Notes: generated by a model not told the origin, from the letters alone. Numbered from the stretch's first letter, positions 36,230 to 45,741 are shown. The stretch is 64,000 nt of DNA from Ruegeria sp. ANG-S4 (GCF_000814005.1 NZ_JWLK01000007.1:1-64000), one strand, 5' to 3'. Numbers and translations are program-made.

Positions 36230-37108
36230 ATGGAAAATTGGGACGAAGTCAGAACCGCGTATCAGGTGGCGCGGATGGGCACCGTCAGCGGTGCGGCCGA
36301 GATTTTGGGAGTGCATCACGCGACAGTCATCCGGCACATTGATGCGATCGAAGCGCGCTTGGGCGTTAAACTGTTTCAACGGCACGCCCGCGGCTATACC
36401 GCCACGGACGCCGGAGAAGATCTGTTGCGCGTTGCGCAGGCGACCGAGGATCAGTTCAACCAGCTGGTTGGCCGCATGAAAGGACGTGGTGACGATGTCT
36501 CGGGCGAGTTGGTCGTAACCTCGCTTGCGTCTTTGGCGCCGCTGGTTGTGCCGGCTCTGTCGGAATTCCAGTCGATGCATCCGGGTCTGATCGTGCGGTA
36601 CCTGACAGGCGACAGGTTGTTCCGTCTGGAATACGGCGAAGCGCATGTGGCCATAAGGGCCGGTGCCGCGCCTGACCAGCCTGACAACGTCGTTCAGCCC
36701 TTTATCCCTCAGGAAGTCGGTTTGTTCGCGAGCAATGCCTATATCGCGCGTCGTGGCCAACCGGCGCGTTTAGAGGATTTTGCCGATCATCTGTTTGTCA
36801 GTACCGACGACGAAAACAGCAGAGCACCATTTTCGCGTTGGTTGCGTGCAAATGTGCCGGATGCGGCAATCGCGTTTCGCTGCACCAACAACTTCTGCAT
36901 GCGAGAAGCCGTTCTGGCCGGTGCCGGGATCGGTTTCATGGCACGGTGGGAGGCCTCCCGCGATCCGGATCTGGTGGAAGTCATGGAACCTCTGCCCGAG
37001 TGGTCCGGCAAGCTGTGGCTGGTAACCCACGTGGATTTGCACAGGACTACGAAAGTGCAGGCGTTTTTGACCTTCCTCAAAGAGCAATCCAAAGGCTGGC
37101 TTACGTGA
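36230..37108 (+). CDS. LysR-family regulator divergent from azoR
   Basis: A 292-aa LysR protein: the N-terminal helix-turn-helix GTVSGAAEILGVHHATVIRHIDAIEARLG, then an effector domain. By position it probably senses electrophiles or quinones for azoR. ATG 36230 is taken; a TTG at 36209 is possible. Its stop overlaps the start of the exporter gene by four bases (GTGA), linking the two. Confidence 0.88.
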   Translation: MENWDEVRTAYQVARMGTVSGAAEILGVHHATVIRHIDAIEARLGVKLFQRHARGYTATDAGEDLLRVAQATEDQFNQLVGRMKGRGDDVSGELVVTSLASLAPLVVPALSEFQSMHPGLIVRYLTGDRLFRLEYGEAHVAIRAGAAPDQPDNVVQPFIPQEVGLFASNAYIARRGQPARLEDFADHLFVSTDDENSRAPFSRWLRANVPDAAIAFRCTNNFCMREAVLAGAGIGFMARWEASRDPDLVEVMEPLPEWSGKLWLVTHVDLHRTTKVQAFLTFLKEQSKGWLT

Positions 37109-38019
37109 CACCCGAGGCGCGGGGTCACCTCGCGATGATCACATTTTCGGTCTTGGTGGCCGGAAGCTTTTCGTTGGGTTCAATTGTCGCGAACCAGATC
37201 GCGCCCATGGCGATCACGGCGGGCCGGTTTTTGATTGCAGCGTTCATTATCGGTGTCGCGGCCTTGGCGACAACCGGTCTGCCCCGCAGCGCTGCACAGG
37301 CCCCGTGGCGATACGCCGTGCTGGGCGGTTTGTTCTCAAGCTATTTCGTCCTGATGTTCTACGGCTTGAAAACCGCCGAACCGGTCAGCACGTCGGCGGT
37401 GTTTACCCTGACACCTGTCATGTCTGCCTTGGCCGGGTGGGTTTTGCTGCGTCAGATCACGACCGCGCGGATGGCGCTGGCGCTCGCAGTCGGCGCCACA
37501 GGTGCTTTGTGGGTGATTTTTCGGGCGGATTGGCAGGCGTTCCGCGCCTTCGAAATAGGTCGTGGCGAGACCATCTTTTTCTGGGGATGCCTTGCCCATG
37601 CAATCTACACACCGATGGTTCGCAAGTTGAATCGCGGCGAGCCCGCCGTTGTGTTTACCTTTGGAACTCTGGTGGCTGGATGCATCATTCTGTTGGGCTT
37701 CGGTTGGTCCGATATTCAATCGACGGATTGGGCCAATCTGGAACCGATCGTTTGGATCACCCTCTTGTATCTGGCGGTGTTTGCGACGGCCGCCAGTTTC
37801 GTACTGGTTCAGTTCGCAGCCCTGCGCCTGCCGTCGGCCAAGGTCATGGCCTATACTTACCTGATCCCCAGCTGGGTCATTCTGTGGGAAATAGCACTCG
37901 GCCGACCAATTCCACCCGCAATAGTCTTTGTCGGTGTGGTGCTAACGGCGGTTGCTCTGGTGCTGCTTTTGAAAAGTGAAGAAAACGCATCTGCCACGTC
38001 CGGGCCGCTGGCCAAATGA
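37105..38019 (+). CDS. EamA/DMT-family exporter
   Basis: A 304-aa drug/metabolite transporter with about ten membrane helices in two EamA repeats (for example PVSTSAVFTLTPVMSALAGW closing the first). The GTG at 37105 overlaps the LysR stop by four bases; an ATG ten codons later is the alternative. The substrate is unknown. Being coupled to LysR and divergent from azoR, it may export the electrophile or a detoxified product. Confidence 0.85.
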   Translation: MTPEARGHLAMITFSVLVAGSFSLGSIVANQIAPMAITAGRFLIAAFIIGVAALATTGLPRSAAQAPWRYAVLGGLFSSYFVLMFYGLKTAEPVSTSAVFTLTPVMSALAGWVLLRQITTARMALALAVGATGALWVIFRADWQAFRAFEIGRGETIFFWGCLAHAIYTPMVRKLNRGEPAVVFTFGTLVAGCIILLGFGWSDIQSTDWANLEPIVWITLLYLAVFATAASFVLVQFAALRLPSAKVMAYTYLIPSWVILWEIALGRPIPPAIVFVGVVLTAVALVLLLKSEENASATSGPLAK

Positions 38020-38118
38020 CCTGCGGACCAAGGATGGTGCCGTATCAATGGCGGTCATGAGGCAAATCAAGGAACAATCGCACAAATTGCGCTATCTTCC
38101 CAAGCAGGAGGATATTCC

Positions 38119-38532
38119 ATGTTCAATCACATTATGGTCCCTGTCGACCTGCATATGTCGCCTGAAATCCAGAAGGCCCTGGATGTTGCGGGCCAGATTG
38201 CCGGTTGGCAAAACGCGAAAATCACAGTTGTCAGCGTGACCAGTGGCCAACCGGGTGACGTAACGCAATCAGGTGGGGCGGTTTCGTCCGAGTTGCAGGC
38301 TCTTGTGGACCGGCTTGCCAGTCAGAGCGGGACGGAAGTCACCACCCTGAACATTCACTCGGTCGATGTCGCGCCCGAGGTTGACCGAGACTTGACCCGC
38401 GCCGCCGAAGACATTGGTGCCGATCTGATCGTGGTGGGGACCCACGCGCCCCGGATCACCGACTATATCTTTTCCAGCCATGCCGGTTATCTGGCCAAGC
38501 ACGCCAAAGTATCGGTCTTTGTGGTCAGGTAA
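38119..38532 (+). CDS. universal stress protein UspA family
   Basis: A 137-aa single-domain Usp with the HIMVPVDLHMSPEIQKALDVA start and the nucleotide-binding C terminus VVGTHAPRITDYIFSSHAGYL, a variation on the G-2x-G-9x-G(S/T) motif. GGAGG precedes the ATG. It is convergent with an ArsR gene, two bases apart. It probably acts as a stress-induced cytosolic factor. Confidence 0.9.
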   Translation: MFNHIMVPVDLHMSPEIQKALDVAGQIAGWQNAKITVVSVTSGQPGDVTQSGGAVSSELQALVDRLASQSGTEVTTLNIHSVDVAPEVDRDLTRAAEDIGADLIVVGTHAPRITDYIFSSHAGYLAKHAKVSVFVVR

Positions 38533-38534
38533 TG

Positions 38535-38870
38535 TCAGGCCTCGTCCGCCGGGGGCAGTTCGACTTGCAGAAACCGCTCGAACGCGTCGAGATTGACCGG
38601 CTCGAACTGCCCGAACCCCTGCATCCAGACCGACGCGGCCCGTAACGCGTCAGGTTCAAGCTTGCACCATTTTACCCGCCCGCGTTTTTCCTGACTGATC
38701 AACCCGGCTCTGGTCAGGATAGCCAGATGTTTCGAGATTGCGGCCAGCGACATCTCGAACGGTTCAGCCACATCCGTCACCGCCATGTCATCCTCCAGCA
38801 GCATCGCAAGGATGGTGCGGCGGGTGGGGTCTGCGAGGGCTGCAAACACGGTGTCGAGATCCTGTGACAT
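38535..38870 (-). CDS. ArsR-family HTH regulator
   Basis: A 111-aa winged-helix protein: PTRRTILAMLLEDDMAVTDVAEPFEMSLAAISKHLAILTRAGLIS is the classic ArsR/SmtB DNA-binding region. There are no cysteine clusters for metal binding, so it is not a typical metal sensor. It is divergent from the EamA gene at 38955, a likely target. Confidence 0.9.
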   Translation of the reverse strand: MSQDLDTVFAALADPTRRTILAMLLEDDMAVTDVAEPFEMSLAAISKHLAILTRAGLISQEKRGRVKWCKLEPDALRAASVWMQGFGQFEPVNLDAFERFLQVELPPADEA

Positions 38871-38954
38871 GGGTCTTTCCTAAAGCGCAGGAAGCGGTTT
38901 GACAATTTCCGCCAGAAGATGAATGTGCGCGCAAACCGTGCGAAGGGGCAGGCG

Positions 38955-39866
38955 ATGGCTCTCAAATACTGGCTGGTGATCGGCATCCTCGGGATCGGTT
39001 GGGGCATGTCCTTCATGTTCAACGTCATCCTGCTGCGCGAATTGGGGCCACTTTCGGTTTCGATGGGGCGGGTCGGCTTCGGCGCATTGGGCTGCTGGGT
39101 CTATGTCATCGGCGCACGTTTGCCCATCCGTCTGAGCTTTGCCCGCGCTATTGGCCTGCTGGGTTTCGGTGCGCTCAGTTATGCCGGGCCGTTTGCGTTT
39201 TATGCGTTGGGCCAGCAACATGTCGCCTCGGGCGTTGCTGGTATCGTCAATGCAACCACCCCGGCCTTTGCCGTACTGGTCTCGCATTTCTGGCCGGGCA
39301 GCGAACGGGCGACGCTGCTGAAATCGCTGGGTGTGATTTGCGGCTTTATGGGCATCGTCATTCTGTCGCTGCCGGTCTTGCAAGCCGGTGCGACCTCGGA
39401 GTTCTGGGCGATCCTGCTGATCCTCTGCGCGCCTGTCTGTTATGCCTTTTCGCTGAACATCGCCCGCGCGTTTCGGGACATGCAGCCCGTGGTTTTGGTC
39501 GCGCTGGCGCTGACCGGCGCAACGCTGTCCATCGCACCGCTCGCGCTCTGGCGCGAGGGGTTGCCGGTAGTCACGCGGGCCGAGACATGGCTGTCCCTGA
39601 TGGTGATCGGTTTCGTCCTGACCTCGGCCGCATTCATCGTCTTCTACTGGCTGTTGCCCAAGGCTGGACCGACCAACATGTCAACCGCGACACTGATCGC
39701 GCCCATCTCGGCGCTGGTACTTGGCACCTGGGTTCTGGGTGAAGCGCTGCTGCCCGAGCATCTGCTGGGCATGGCCGCGATCTTCGTTGGTCTGTTGCTG
39801 ATCGACGGGCGCATTGTCAGACGCCTGCTGCAGGGCAGTGGGGACAAAGATCAACCAAAAGGTTGA
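38955..39866 (+). CDS. EamA/DMT-family transporter
   Basis: A 303-aa inner-membrane protein with about ten helices in two EamA halves (SGVAGIVNATTPAFAVLVSHFW closes the first; STATLIAPISALVLGTWVLGE the second). AAGGGG five or six bases before the ATG at 38955 is preferred to the ATG at 38919. It is divergent from the ArsR regulator. It is a distinct gene from the exporter at 37105. Confidence 0.87.
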   Translation: MALKYWLVIGILGIGWGMSFMFNVILLRELGPLSVSMGRVGFGALGCWVYVIGARLPIRLSFARAIGLLGFGALSYAGPFAFYALGQQHVASGVAGIVNATTPAFAVLVSHFWPGSERATLLKSLGVICGFMGIVILSLPVLQAGATSEFWAILLILCAPVCYAFSLNIARAFRDMQPVVLVALALTGATLSIAPLALWREGLPVVTRAETWLSLMVIGFVLTSAAFIVFYWLLPKAGPTNMSTATLIAPISALVLGTWVLGEALLPEHLLGMAAIFVGLLLIDGRIVRRLLQGSGDKDQPKG

Positions 39867-40051
39867 ATATGGGTTTTCCGGCGAAATTCGCGCCCCAAGG
39901 CCAAACAGGGTCAAATGGTTAGGGCGCAACGGTGAATTATATCGTTTTAAAACAACGCTATAGGATGCGTCAATTCGGGCTCTCAACGCCGTTGACTCTG
40001 TGCCCCATGCCGCTTAGCACCTAGCCTCAAGACTGTGCGAGGAAAACGCCC

Positions 40052-40384
40052 GTGACCGATGATGACCAAAAGCAGCGTATGGCGCAGCTTGAGGCCAAGA
40101 TCGAGGCGGCGAAAAAGGCGAATACGCCGAAACCGCGTGCAGATACTGACGTGTCCGGGGGCGAACTTGCCTGGAGGATGGTCATCGAAATGGTATCCGG
40201 TCTTGGGATCGGATTTGGCATCGGATACGGGCTGGACAGCCTGCTCGGGACAATCCCGATCTTTCTGGTGCTGTTCACATTGCTGGGCCTCGTCGCCGGA
40301 GTGAAGGTTATGCTCCGCAGCGCCAAAGAGGTCCAAGAGAAACAAGCGGCGGCGACGGCTGCCGAGAAGGACGAAAGGGACTGA
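40052..40384 (+). CDS. atpI: ATP synthase protein I
   Basis: A 110-aa protein with an acidic/basic N terminus and two membrane helices ([17 protein letters not shown] and [19 protein letters not shown]), the AtpI/AtpZ pattern; it assists c-ring assembly or Mg2+ handling. The GTG start has GAGGAAAA upstream. A GTTTTAAAAC palindrome (39944-39953) lies in the 185-bp upstream region that must contain the operon promoter. Confidence 0.92.
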   Translation: MTDDDQKQRMAQLEAKIEAAKKANTPKPRADTDVSGGELAWRMVIEMVSGLGIGFGIGYGLDSLLGTIPIFLVLFTLLGLVAGVKVMLRSAKEVQEKQAAATAAEKDERD

Positions 40385-40386
40385 AC

Positions 40387-41145
40387 GTGGCGACCGAGAC
40401 CACCGCAGCAGAAGGCAGCAGCCTGGTTTTCCATCCGATGGATCAGTTCATCGTAAAGCCGTTGTTCGGTGACGGTGCGATTGCGTGGTACACGCCCACA
40501 AACGTGACCCTGTGGTTGTTCCTGGCGATTGCGGCGGTGTTTGCCCTGCTGGTGCTCAGCACCTCGAAACGCGCGATTGTCCCGACCCGGATGCAGTCGG
40601 TGGCCGAACTGGCCTATGGCTTCATCTACAAGATGCTGGAAGACATCTGCGGCAAGGAAGGCGTCAAGTTCTTCCCCTATGTCATGACCCTGTTCATGTT
40701 CATCGTCTGCGCAAACTTCCTTGGCATGATCCCGATGTCGTTCACCACGACATCGCATTTCGCCGTGACCATTCCGCTGGCGCTGGCCGTGTTCCTGACC
40801 GTGACCGTTCTGGGCTTTGTCAAGAACGGCACCGCGTTTCTGGGCCTGTTCTGGGTTTCCAGCGCGCCGATGGCCCTGCGCCCCGTTCTGGCGATCATCG
40901 AGCTGATCTCGTACTTCGTGCGCCCGGTCAGCCACTCCATTCGTCTTGCTGGTAACGTCATGGCAGGCCACGCCGTGATCAAGGTGTTTGCGGGCTTTGC
41001 CGCGATTGCCGCGATCTCGCCCGTGTCGGTTCTGGCGATCACCGCAATGTATGGCCTCGAGGTCCTCGTGTCCTTCATTCAGGCCTACGTTTTCACCATT
41101 CTGACCTGTGTTTATCTGAAGGATGCGCTGCATCCGTCGCACTAA
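40387..41145 (+). CDS. atpB: F-type ATP synthase Fo subunit a
   Basis: A 252-aa subunit a with about six membrane helices. The essential arginine is R186 in [12 protein letters not shown], facing the c-ring carboxylate. The GTG start lies two bases after the atpI stop. It forms the two proton half-channels of Fo. Confidence 0.97.
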   Translation: MATETTAAEGSSLVFHPMDQFIVKPLFGDGAIAWYTPTNVTLWLFLAIAAVFALLVLSTSKRAIVPTRMQSVAELAYGFIYKMLEDICGKEGVKFFPYVMTLFMFIVCANFLGMIPMSFTTTSHFAVTIPLALAVFLTVTVLGFVKNGTAFLGLFWVSSAPMALRPVLAIIELISYFVRPVSHSIRLAGNVMAGHAVIKVFAGFAAIAAISPVSVLAITAMYGLEVLVSFIQAYVFTILTCVYLKDALHPSH

Positions 41146-41193
41146 GGTCCGAACCCCCAACATCGAAACTTCCAATTCGTAAGGAGATACATC

Positions 41194-41418
41194 ATGGAAG
41201 GCGATCTCGCACACATCGGCGCAGGCCTGGCAGCAATCGGTTCCGGCGCAGCCGCAATCGGGGTGGGCAACGTTGCAGGCAACTTCCTGGCCGGCGCCCT
41301 GCGCAACCCTTCGGCGGCTGCTTCGCAGACCGCAACCCTGTTCATCGGTATCGCGTTCGCAGAAGCCCTGGGGATCTTCGCATTCCTGGTCTCGTTGCTG
41401 CTGATGTTCGCCGTATAA
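41194..41418 (+). CDS. atpE: F-type ATP synthase Fo subunit c
   Basis: A 74-aa helical hairpin with the polar loop ALRNPSAA (R37-N38-P39) and the ion-carrying glutamate E58 in [10 protein letters not shown]. No Na+-binding Gln/Ser signature is evident, so it is a proton type. AAGGAG precedes the ATG. Confidence 0.97.
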   Translation: MEGDLAHIGAGLAAIGSGAAAIGVGNVAGNFLAGALRNPSAAASQTATLFIGIAFAEALGIFAFLVSLLLMFAV

Positions 41419-41504
41419 TCTGCGGAACCTGATCCTTACGCGCAGGTGGGTCCAAGCCATAGCGGCCCACCTGTTGTAAAGACAACGTTCCGACGGAGGA
41501 TATC

Positions 41505-42056
41505 ATGGCGACTGAACCCCTTACAGAAGAGGTAGCCGGCACATGCGTCGACGCTGGTGGCTCTGCCATCGGGATGCCGCAGCTCTGCTTCGATTGGTTC
41601 CCCAACCAGATTTTCTGGCTGGTCATTACGCTTGTCGTCATCTTTCTGGTCCTGTCCCGCGTGGCCCTGCCGCGCATTGCGGCGATCCTGGCTGAACGTC
41701 AGGGGACCATTACAAATGACCTGGCTGCGGCCGAAGATCTGAAGGCCAAGGCGGTCGAGGCTGAAGAGGCCTATAACAAGGCGCTGGCCGATGCCCGGTC
41801 TGAGGCACAGCGTATCGCTGCCGAAGCCCGCGCCGAAATCCAGTCTGGTCTGGATGAGGCGATTGCCAAGGCAGATGCGGAAATCGCTGCAAAAGCGGCT
41901 GAATCGGAAAAGGCGATTGCCGACATCCGAGCCGGTGCGCTGGAAAGTATACAAGTGGTTGCCAAGGATACGGCGGCTGAACTGGTCACTGCACTGGGCG
42001 GCGAGGCGGATGCCAAAGCCATCGACGGTGCCGTTGACGCGCAAATGAAAGGATAA
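41505..42056 (+). CDS. atpF': F-type ATP synthase subunit b'
   Basis: A 183-aa b-type peripheral stalk protein with an N-terminal hydrophilic lead (about 1-30), one membrane helix ([22 protein letters not shown]) and a long alanine/glutamate-rich coiled coil. Being the first of two b genes with a longer N terminus identifies b', as in photosynthetic bacteria and other alphaproteobacteria. GGAGG precedes the ATG. Confidence 0.93.
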   Translation: MATEPLTEEVAGTCVDAGGSAIGMPQLCFDWFPNQIFWLVITLVVIFLVLSRVALPRIAAILAERQGTITNDLAAAEDLKAKAVEAEEAYNKALADARSEAQRIAAEARAEIQSGLDEAIAKADAEIAAKAAESEKAIADIRAGALESIQVVAKDTAAELVTALGGEADAKAIDGAVDAQMKG

Positions 42057-42061
42057 GTGAC

Positions 42062-42622
42062 ATGCGGAACATTCTTGCCCTTATCCTGACCTTCGGCGCA
42101 GCCAGCCCGGCATTGGCAGCCAAAGGCCCGTTCTTCTCGCTGGCCAATACGGACTTTGTGGTCTTCCTGGGCTTCATCGTGTTCATCGCGGTCCTGTTCT
42201 ACTTCAAGGTCCCCGGCATGATTGGCGGTGCGCTGGACAACCGCGCCGAAGGCATTCAGGCCGAACTGGACGAAGCCCGTGCCCTGCATGAAGAGGCGCG
42301 CAGCCTGCTGGCCTCGTACGAGCGCAAGCATCGCGAGGTTCAGGGTCAGGCAGACGCCATCGTGGCCGCTGCCAAGGAAGACGCCGCATTGGCCGCCGAG
42401 CAGGCCAAGGCTGATCTTGAGAAATCCATCGCACGCCGTCTGGCCGCTGCGCAGGATCAGATCGCATCGGCCGAAGCCTCGGCTGTGAAAGAGGTGCGCG
42501 ATCAGGCCATCACCGTTGCTGTTTCCGCGGCAAACGCCGTGCTGGCCAAGCAGATGACCGCCGCTCAGGCAAACAAGCTGATCGACGCATCCATCGCGGA
42601 TGTTGGTGAAAAGCTGCACTGA
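42062..42622 (+). CDS. atpF: F-type ATP synthase subunit b
   Basis: A 186-aa subunit b. A cleaved-type leader (MRNILALILTFGAASPALA) precedes the membrane helix FVVFLGFIVFIAVLFYF and a long alanine-rich coiled coil, ending LIDASIADVGEKLH. It pairs with b' as a heterodimer stalk. Last gene of the Fo operon, followed by a strong terminator. The F1 genes are elsewhere. Confidence 0.95.
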   Translation: MRNILALILTFGAASPALAAKGPFFSLANTDFVVFLGFIVFIAVLFYFKVPGMIGGALDNRAEGIQAELDEARALHEEARSLLASYERKHREVQGQADAIVAAAKEDAALAAEQAKADLEKSIARRLAAAQDQIASAEASAVKEVRDQAITVAVSAANAVLAKQMTAAQANKLIDASIADVGEKLH

Positions 42623-42644
42623 TCGACCGGATCATGGGATTGAG

Positions 42645-42679
42645 AAAAACCCGAGGGCCGCAAGGCGCTCGGGTTTTTT
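42645..42679. terminator. intrinsic terminator after atpF
   Basis: AAAAACCCGAG pairs with CTCGGGTTTTT across a 12-base GC-rich loop, with T6 downstream. It lies 22 bp after the atpF stop and just before the stop of the convergent membrane hydrolase gene, and the A run would work in that direction too. Confidence 0.92.
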
Positions 42680-42689
42680 GGTTCCTGTG

Positions 42690-43178
42690 CTACGCCTTTT
42701 CCTTTGATCTGCGCCAGCTCACAACCAGCACGATCAGGGCAACCATCGTGATCAGGATTTCAACCTTGAAGGTCCAATGGTTAAGAAATGACAGGATCCA
42801 ATGCGAATGCGTCGCCTGCACGGTAACAAACGGATAGGTCGCGTCGGACAGGGGCCAGAACCAGGCGACCTCGCCAGCGATCGAATCCAACAGCAGGTGA
42901 ACCAACCCGCCCGCACCAAAGAAGGTCAGAAACGTCCCGGCGCGTTGAAGCCATTGCCGGATCACAAGACCGGTAAGCAGAAACCCCATCCAGATGATCG
43001 GGCGGTGGGTGAGGTAGGAATGATGATGGTGCCCGCGATCATCGACAAGGTAAAACCACAGGATGTCGATATCAGGGGCAACGGCCCCGATCATTGCAGC
43101 GGTGAAGGCAAGCTTGCCGAGATTGGGCACCGTTGCCCGGAAGATCAAATAGGCTCCGGGCAGGTGACCGATGAACAT
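42690..43178 (-). CDS. YdjM/DUF457-type membrane-bound metal-dependent hydrolase
   Basis: A 162-aa protein with about four membrane helices. GHLPGAYL, GAVAPDIDIL, HHHHSYLTHRP and HLLLDS are the His/Asp motifs of the YdjM/DUF457 family, proposed to bind metal. Its ATG overlaps the GntR stop by one base (TGATG), so it is translated with the regulator. The substrate is unknown. Confidence 0.85.
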   Translation of the reverse strand: MFIGHLPGAYLIFRATVPNLGKLAFTAAMIGAVAPDIDILWFYLVDDRGHHHHSYLTHRPIIWMGFLLTGLVIRQWLQRAGTFLTFFGAGGLVHLLLDSIAGEVAWFWPLSDATYPFVTVQATHSHWILSFLNHWTFKVEILITMVALIVLVVSWRRSKEKA

Positions 43179-43948
43179 CAGACCTCACCCGTCTCATGCT
43201 TCAACCTTTGTTGCGCGATCTCTTCGTTGTGCCGGGCTTTTTGCTTTTCAGCCATACAGATTTCGACGAAGTCCAAATGCTTTTCGATCGCCCTTCGCGC
43301 GCCGCCGGGATCGCGGTCCTGCAGGGCGGTGTAGATGGCACGGTGTTGATCCAGAATGGCATCACGGGTTGTCCGCTGATCGAACATGATCTGGCGGTTA
43401 TAGAACACGCCCTGCCGCAATAAATCGAACATCGACCGCATCATGTGCAGCATCACGACGTTATGGCTGGCCTCTATGATTGCCATGTGGAACTGCGCGT
43501 CCAGATGCGCCTCTTCCTCGGTGTCGTTGCGTGCATGGGCGGTTTCCATCTTATCCAGAATGGTCTGCACAACTTTCAAATCGCTGTCCGAACCCGTCCG
43601 GGCGGCGCGCTCCGCGGCCAGCCCCTCCATATCCCGGCGGAACGACAAGTAGTCGAACACCGCCTCCTCATGATTGCCGAACAACCGGATCAATGCGGGC
43701 GAAAAGGCCGAGCCCAGAACCTCGGCCACGTAAATACCCGATCCCGCCTTGGCAGTCAGCAGCCCCTGTTCCTGAAGGTCCGAGATCGCTTCGCGCAAAG
43801 ACGGGCGCGACACCCCCATCCGTTCGGCCAGTTCCCGTTCCGAAGGCAGACGCTCGCCGGGGCGCAGAATACCACGCAGGATCAGCAACTCGATCTGCCG
43901 AACCACCGTCAGAGACAGCTTTTCGGTCTGAACTTTTTGAAAGGGCAT
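43178..43948 (-). CDS. GntR-family (FCD/FadR subfamily) regulator
   Basis: A 256-aa regulator with an N-terminal winged helix (GERLPSERELAERMGVSRPSLREAI) and a C-terminal FCD helical domain (DAQFHMAIIEASHNVVMLHMM), whose Asp/His residues bind a metal and an organic acid. Start 43948 is taken because a TTG at 43975 would put the operator inside the coding region. Two near-identical operators lie upstream. The divergent aminotransferase is the likely target. Confidence 0.9.
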   Translation of the reverse strand: MPFQKVQTEKLSLTVVRQIELLILRGILRPGERLPSERELAERMGVSRPSLREAISDLQEQGLLTAKAGSGIYVAEVLGSAFSPALIRLFGNHEEAVFDYLSFRRDMEGLAAERAARTGSDSDLKVVQTILDKMETAHARNDTEEEAHLDAQFHMAIIEASHNVVMLHMMRSMFDLLRQGVFYNRQIMFDQRTTRDAILDQHRAIYTALQDRDPGGARRAIEKHLDFVEICMAEKQKARHNEEIAQQRLKHETGEV

Positions 43949-43968
43949 CGCATCTTCGCCAGATAAAT

Positions 43969-43987
43969 TGGTCAAATCATATGACCA
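43969..43987. promoter_or_regulatory. GntR operator O1 (perfect palindrome)
   Basis: TGGTCA-N7-TGACCA, a perfect 19-bp palindrome 21-39 bp upstream of the GntR start. FCD-type regulators bind short palindromes of this kind (FadR core TGGTNNNACCA), so it is a probable autoregulatory site. Confidence 0.7.
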
Positions 43988-44038
43988 CGTATGTCCGGCA
44001 CGTTCAAGAATGCCCGCCTCACGATCTTTGAAACATTA

Positions 44039-44077
44039 GGTCAGATATATTGACATAGTTGGCGCTCTGACTAGGCT
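44039..44077 (+). promoter_or_regulatory. GntR operator O2 over the aminotransferase promoter
   Basis: GGTCA-N7-TGACA (44039-44055) has the same arms and spacing as O1, 69 bp away centre to centre. It overlaps a TTGACA -35 element (44050-44055), followed after 16 bp by TAGGCT as a possible -10. Repression of the downstream gene would follow directly from occupancy. Confidence 0.6.
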
Positions 44078-44107
44078 GCGCGCTGGGCAGAGGAGGCCTC
44101 GAAACCA

Positions 44108-45301
44108 ATGGATCAGCTATACGCCACCCGTGCATCCCGGATGAAGGCATCTGAAATCCGCGAATTGCTGAAACTGCTTGGCCAGCCGGGCATTATCTCA
44201 TTCGCGGGCGGTATTCCCAACCCCAACCTGTTCCCGGCCAAGGCGTTTGCCGAGGCATTCCAGCAGGCGCTTGCCCCAGATCAACAAGCGCAGGCGCTGC
44301 AATATTCCAACAGCGAAGGCTACGCGCCGCTACGCGAATGGCTCGTCGATTACATGCGCGGGATCGGCGTCGACTGCGGTGTCGACAACATCCTGATCAC
44401 TTCGGGTTCACAGCAGGCGCTGGACTATCTGGGCAAGCTTTTTCTGTCACCGGGTGATACGGCACTGGTCGGTTGGCCGACCTATCTGGGTGCGCTCAAC
44501 GCGTTCGACGCCTACGAGCCGCGCTTTGACCGCCTCAGCATCAACGGCAATCGCCGGGCGGCTGAGTATCGAGCCGCGGCAGAGGGCAGCCCGATCAAGT
44601 TCGCCTATCTATCGGCCGATTTTGCCAACCCGACGGGTGAAACCGTGGACCTGCGGGGCAGAGAGGCGCTGCTGGATCTGGCCGACGAACTGGACTGCGC
44701 CATCATCGAGGACGGGGCTTATCAGGCGCTGCGCTATGACGGCGATCCGATCCCGCCGATCCTTGCGTTGGAACAGGCACGCCGGGGACCCATCGAGAAT
44801 TGCCGGACGATCTATTGCGGCAGTTTTTCAAAAACCCTGTCGCCGGGATTGCGCCTTGGCTGGGTTGTCGCGTCCAAGCCGGTGATTGCGCAACTGGTGC
44901 TGATGAAACAGGCTGCGGACCTGCATTCCTCAACCATCAATCAGATGGCCGTAAACCAAGTGGCGCGGGACCTGTTCGAAACCCATGTCCCAAAGTTGCG
45001 CCGCACCTATGCCGCCCGTCGCGACGCGATGCTGGACGCGCTTGCGCAGCACATGCCCGCTGGCGTTGTTTGGACCCGGCCCGAAGGCGGCATGTTCGTC
45101 TGGGTCACCCTGCCCAAAGACGTGAACGGGGCTGACTTGCTGCAGCGGTCGCTGGAAGCGGTCAATCTGGCCTTTGTGCCCGGTCAGGCGTTTTACCCGG
45201 ATGACACCGGGGCCAATACCATCCGGCTGAGCTTTTCCAACTCGGACGAGGCCACGATCCGCGAAGGCATCCGCCGACTGGGAGAGGTGTTGCGCGCCTG
45301 A
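44108..45301 (+). CDS. PLP-dependent aminotransferase (MocR/2-aminoadipate type)
   Basis: A 397-aa fold-type I class I/II aminotransferase without a DNA-binding domain. N174 in FANPTGE and D202 in IIEDGAY contact the cofactor, and K242 in GSFSKTLSPGLRLG is the Schiff-base lysine. It resembles LysN-like 2-aminoadipate or aromatic/branched-chain enzymes. Divergent GntR and its two operators suggest catabolite-induced expression; the specific amino acid is unknown. Confidence 0.87.
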   Translation: MDQLYATRASRMKASEIRELLKLLGQPGIISFAGGIPNPNLFPAKAFAEAFQQALAPDQQAQALQYSNSEGYAPLREWLVDYMRGIGVDCGVDNILITSGSQQALDYLGKLFLSPGDTALVGWPTYLGALNAFDAYEPRFDRLSINGNRRAAEYRAAAEGSPIKFAYLSADFANPTGETVDLRGREALLDLADELDCAIIEDGAYQALRYDGDPIPPILALEQARRGPIENCRTIYCGSFSKTLSPGLRLGWVVASKPVIAQLVLMKQAADLHSSTINQMAVNQVARDLFETHVPKLRRTYAARRDAMLDALAQHMPAGVVWTRPEGGMFVWVTLPKDVNGADLLQRSLEAVNLAFVPGQAFYPDDTGANTIRLSFSNSDEATIREGIRRLGEVLRA

Positions 45302-45345
45302 AGCGGAAAAGGTTTCGTTAACCATATTGCCGCAAGAACGGCGAC

Positions 45346-45741
45346 ATGTTCCGTTTGCTCGCCTTTCTGTTCCTTGCTGCCTGTTCGGGCGGATCGACCT
45401 ATTTCCGCGACCAACCTGCGACGCGTATCGCGGTGAACGGCAGCATCTTTGATGTCCGGGTGCGCAACCAACTGGCGGAAGCGGTGCGGGTCAACCCGCA
45501 ATACGCCCCACGACTGGGGCCGATCCGTGATCGGGCCGCGCTGGCGATGGAGCAGGTCTCGGGGTGCCCGCTCCTCGACGTGCTGGGTGACGCGGCGGTT
45601 ACCGTGGGTGTGCTGGGCTGTGACCGTGAATTGGGCGAGAAACTGATTTTCGGCGCGCTTCTCAGCCGCTCTTATGAATGTGTTAACTACGGCTATTCCG
45701 GCGGCTACGGCTATCAGGTTTTTGAGTGTACGCCCTACTGA
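45346..45741 (+). CDS. small predicted lipoprotein, unknown function
   Basis: A 131-aa protein with lipobox LAAC near residue 13, then about 118 residues with several cysteines (SGCPLLDVLG, VLGCDREL, YECVNYGYSGGYGYQVFECTPY). The C-terminal Tyr/Gly-rich end may form disulfides in the periplasm. It is a conserved-type protein I do not recognise. It lies between the aminotransferase and smc. Confidence 0.7.
   Translation: MFRLLAFLFLAACSGGSTYFRDQPATRIAVNGSIFDVRVRNQLAEAVRVNPQYAPRLGPIRDRAALAMEQVSGCPLLDVLGDAAVTVGVLGCDRELGEKLIFGALLSRSYECVNYGYSGGYGYQVFECTPY

Noticed and set aside
39944..39953. GTTTTAAAAC palindrome before atpI as an operator
   Set aside because: Short and AT-rich with no known matching regulator; could be part of the promoter, so not claimed separately.
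40027..41460. Long minus-strand open frame opposite the atp genes
   Set aside because: It is a GC-driven shadow of atpI, atpB and atpE, with low-complexity His/Arg/Gln-rich translation.
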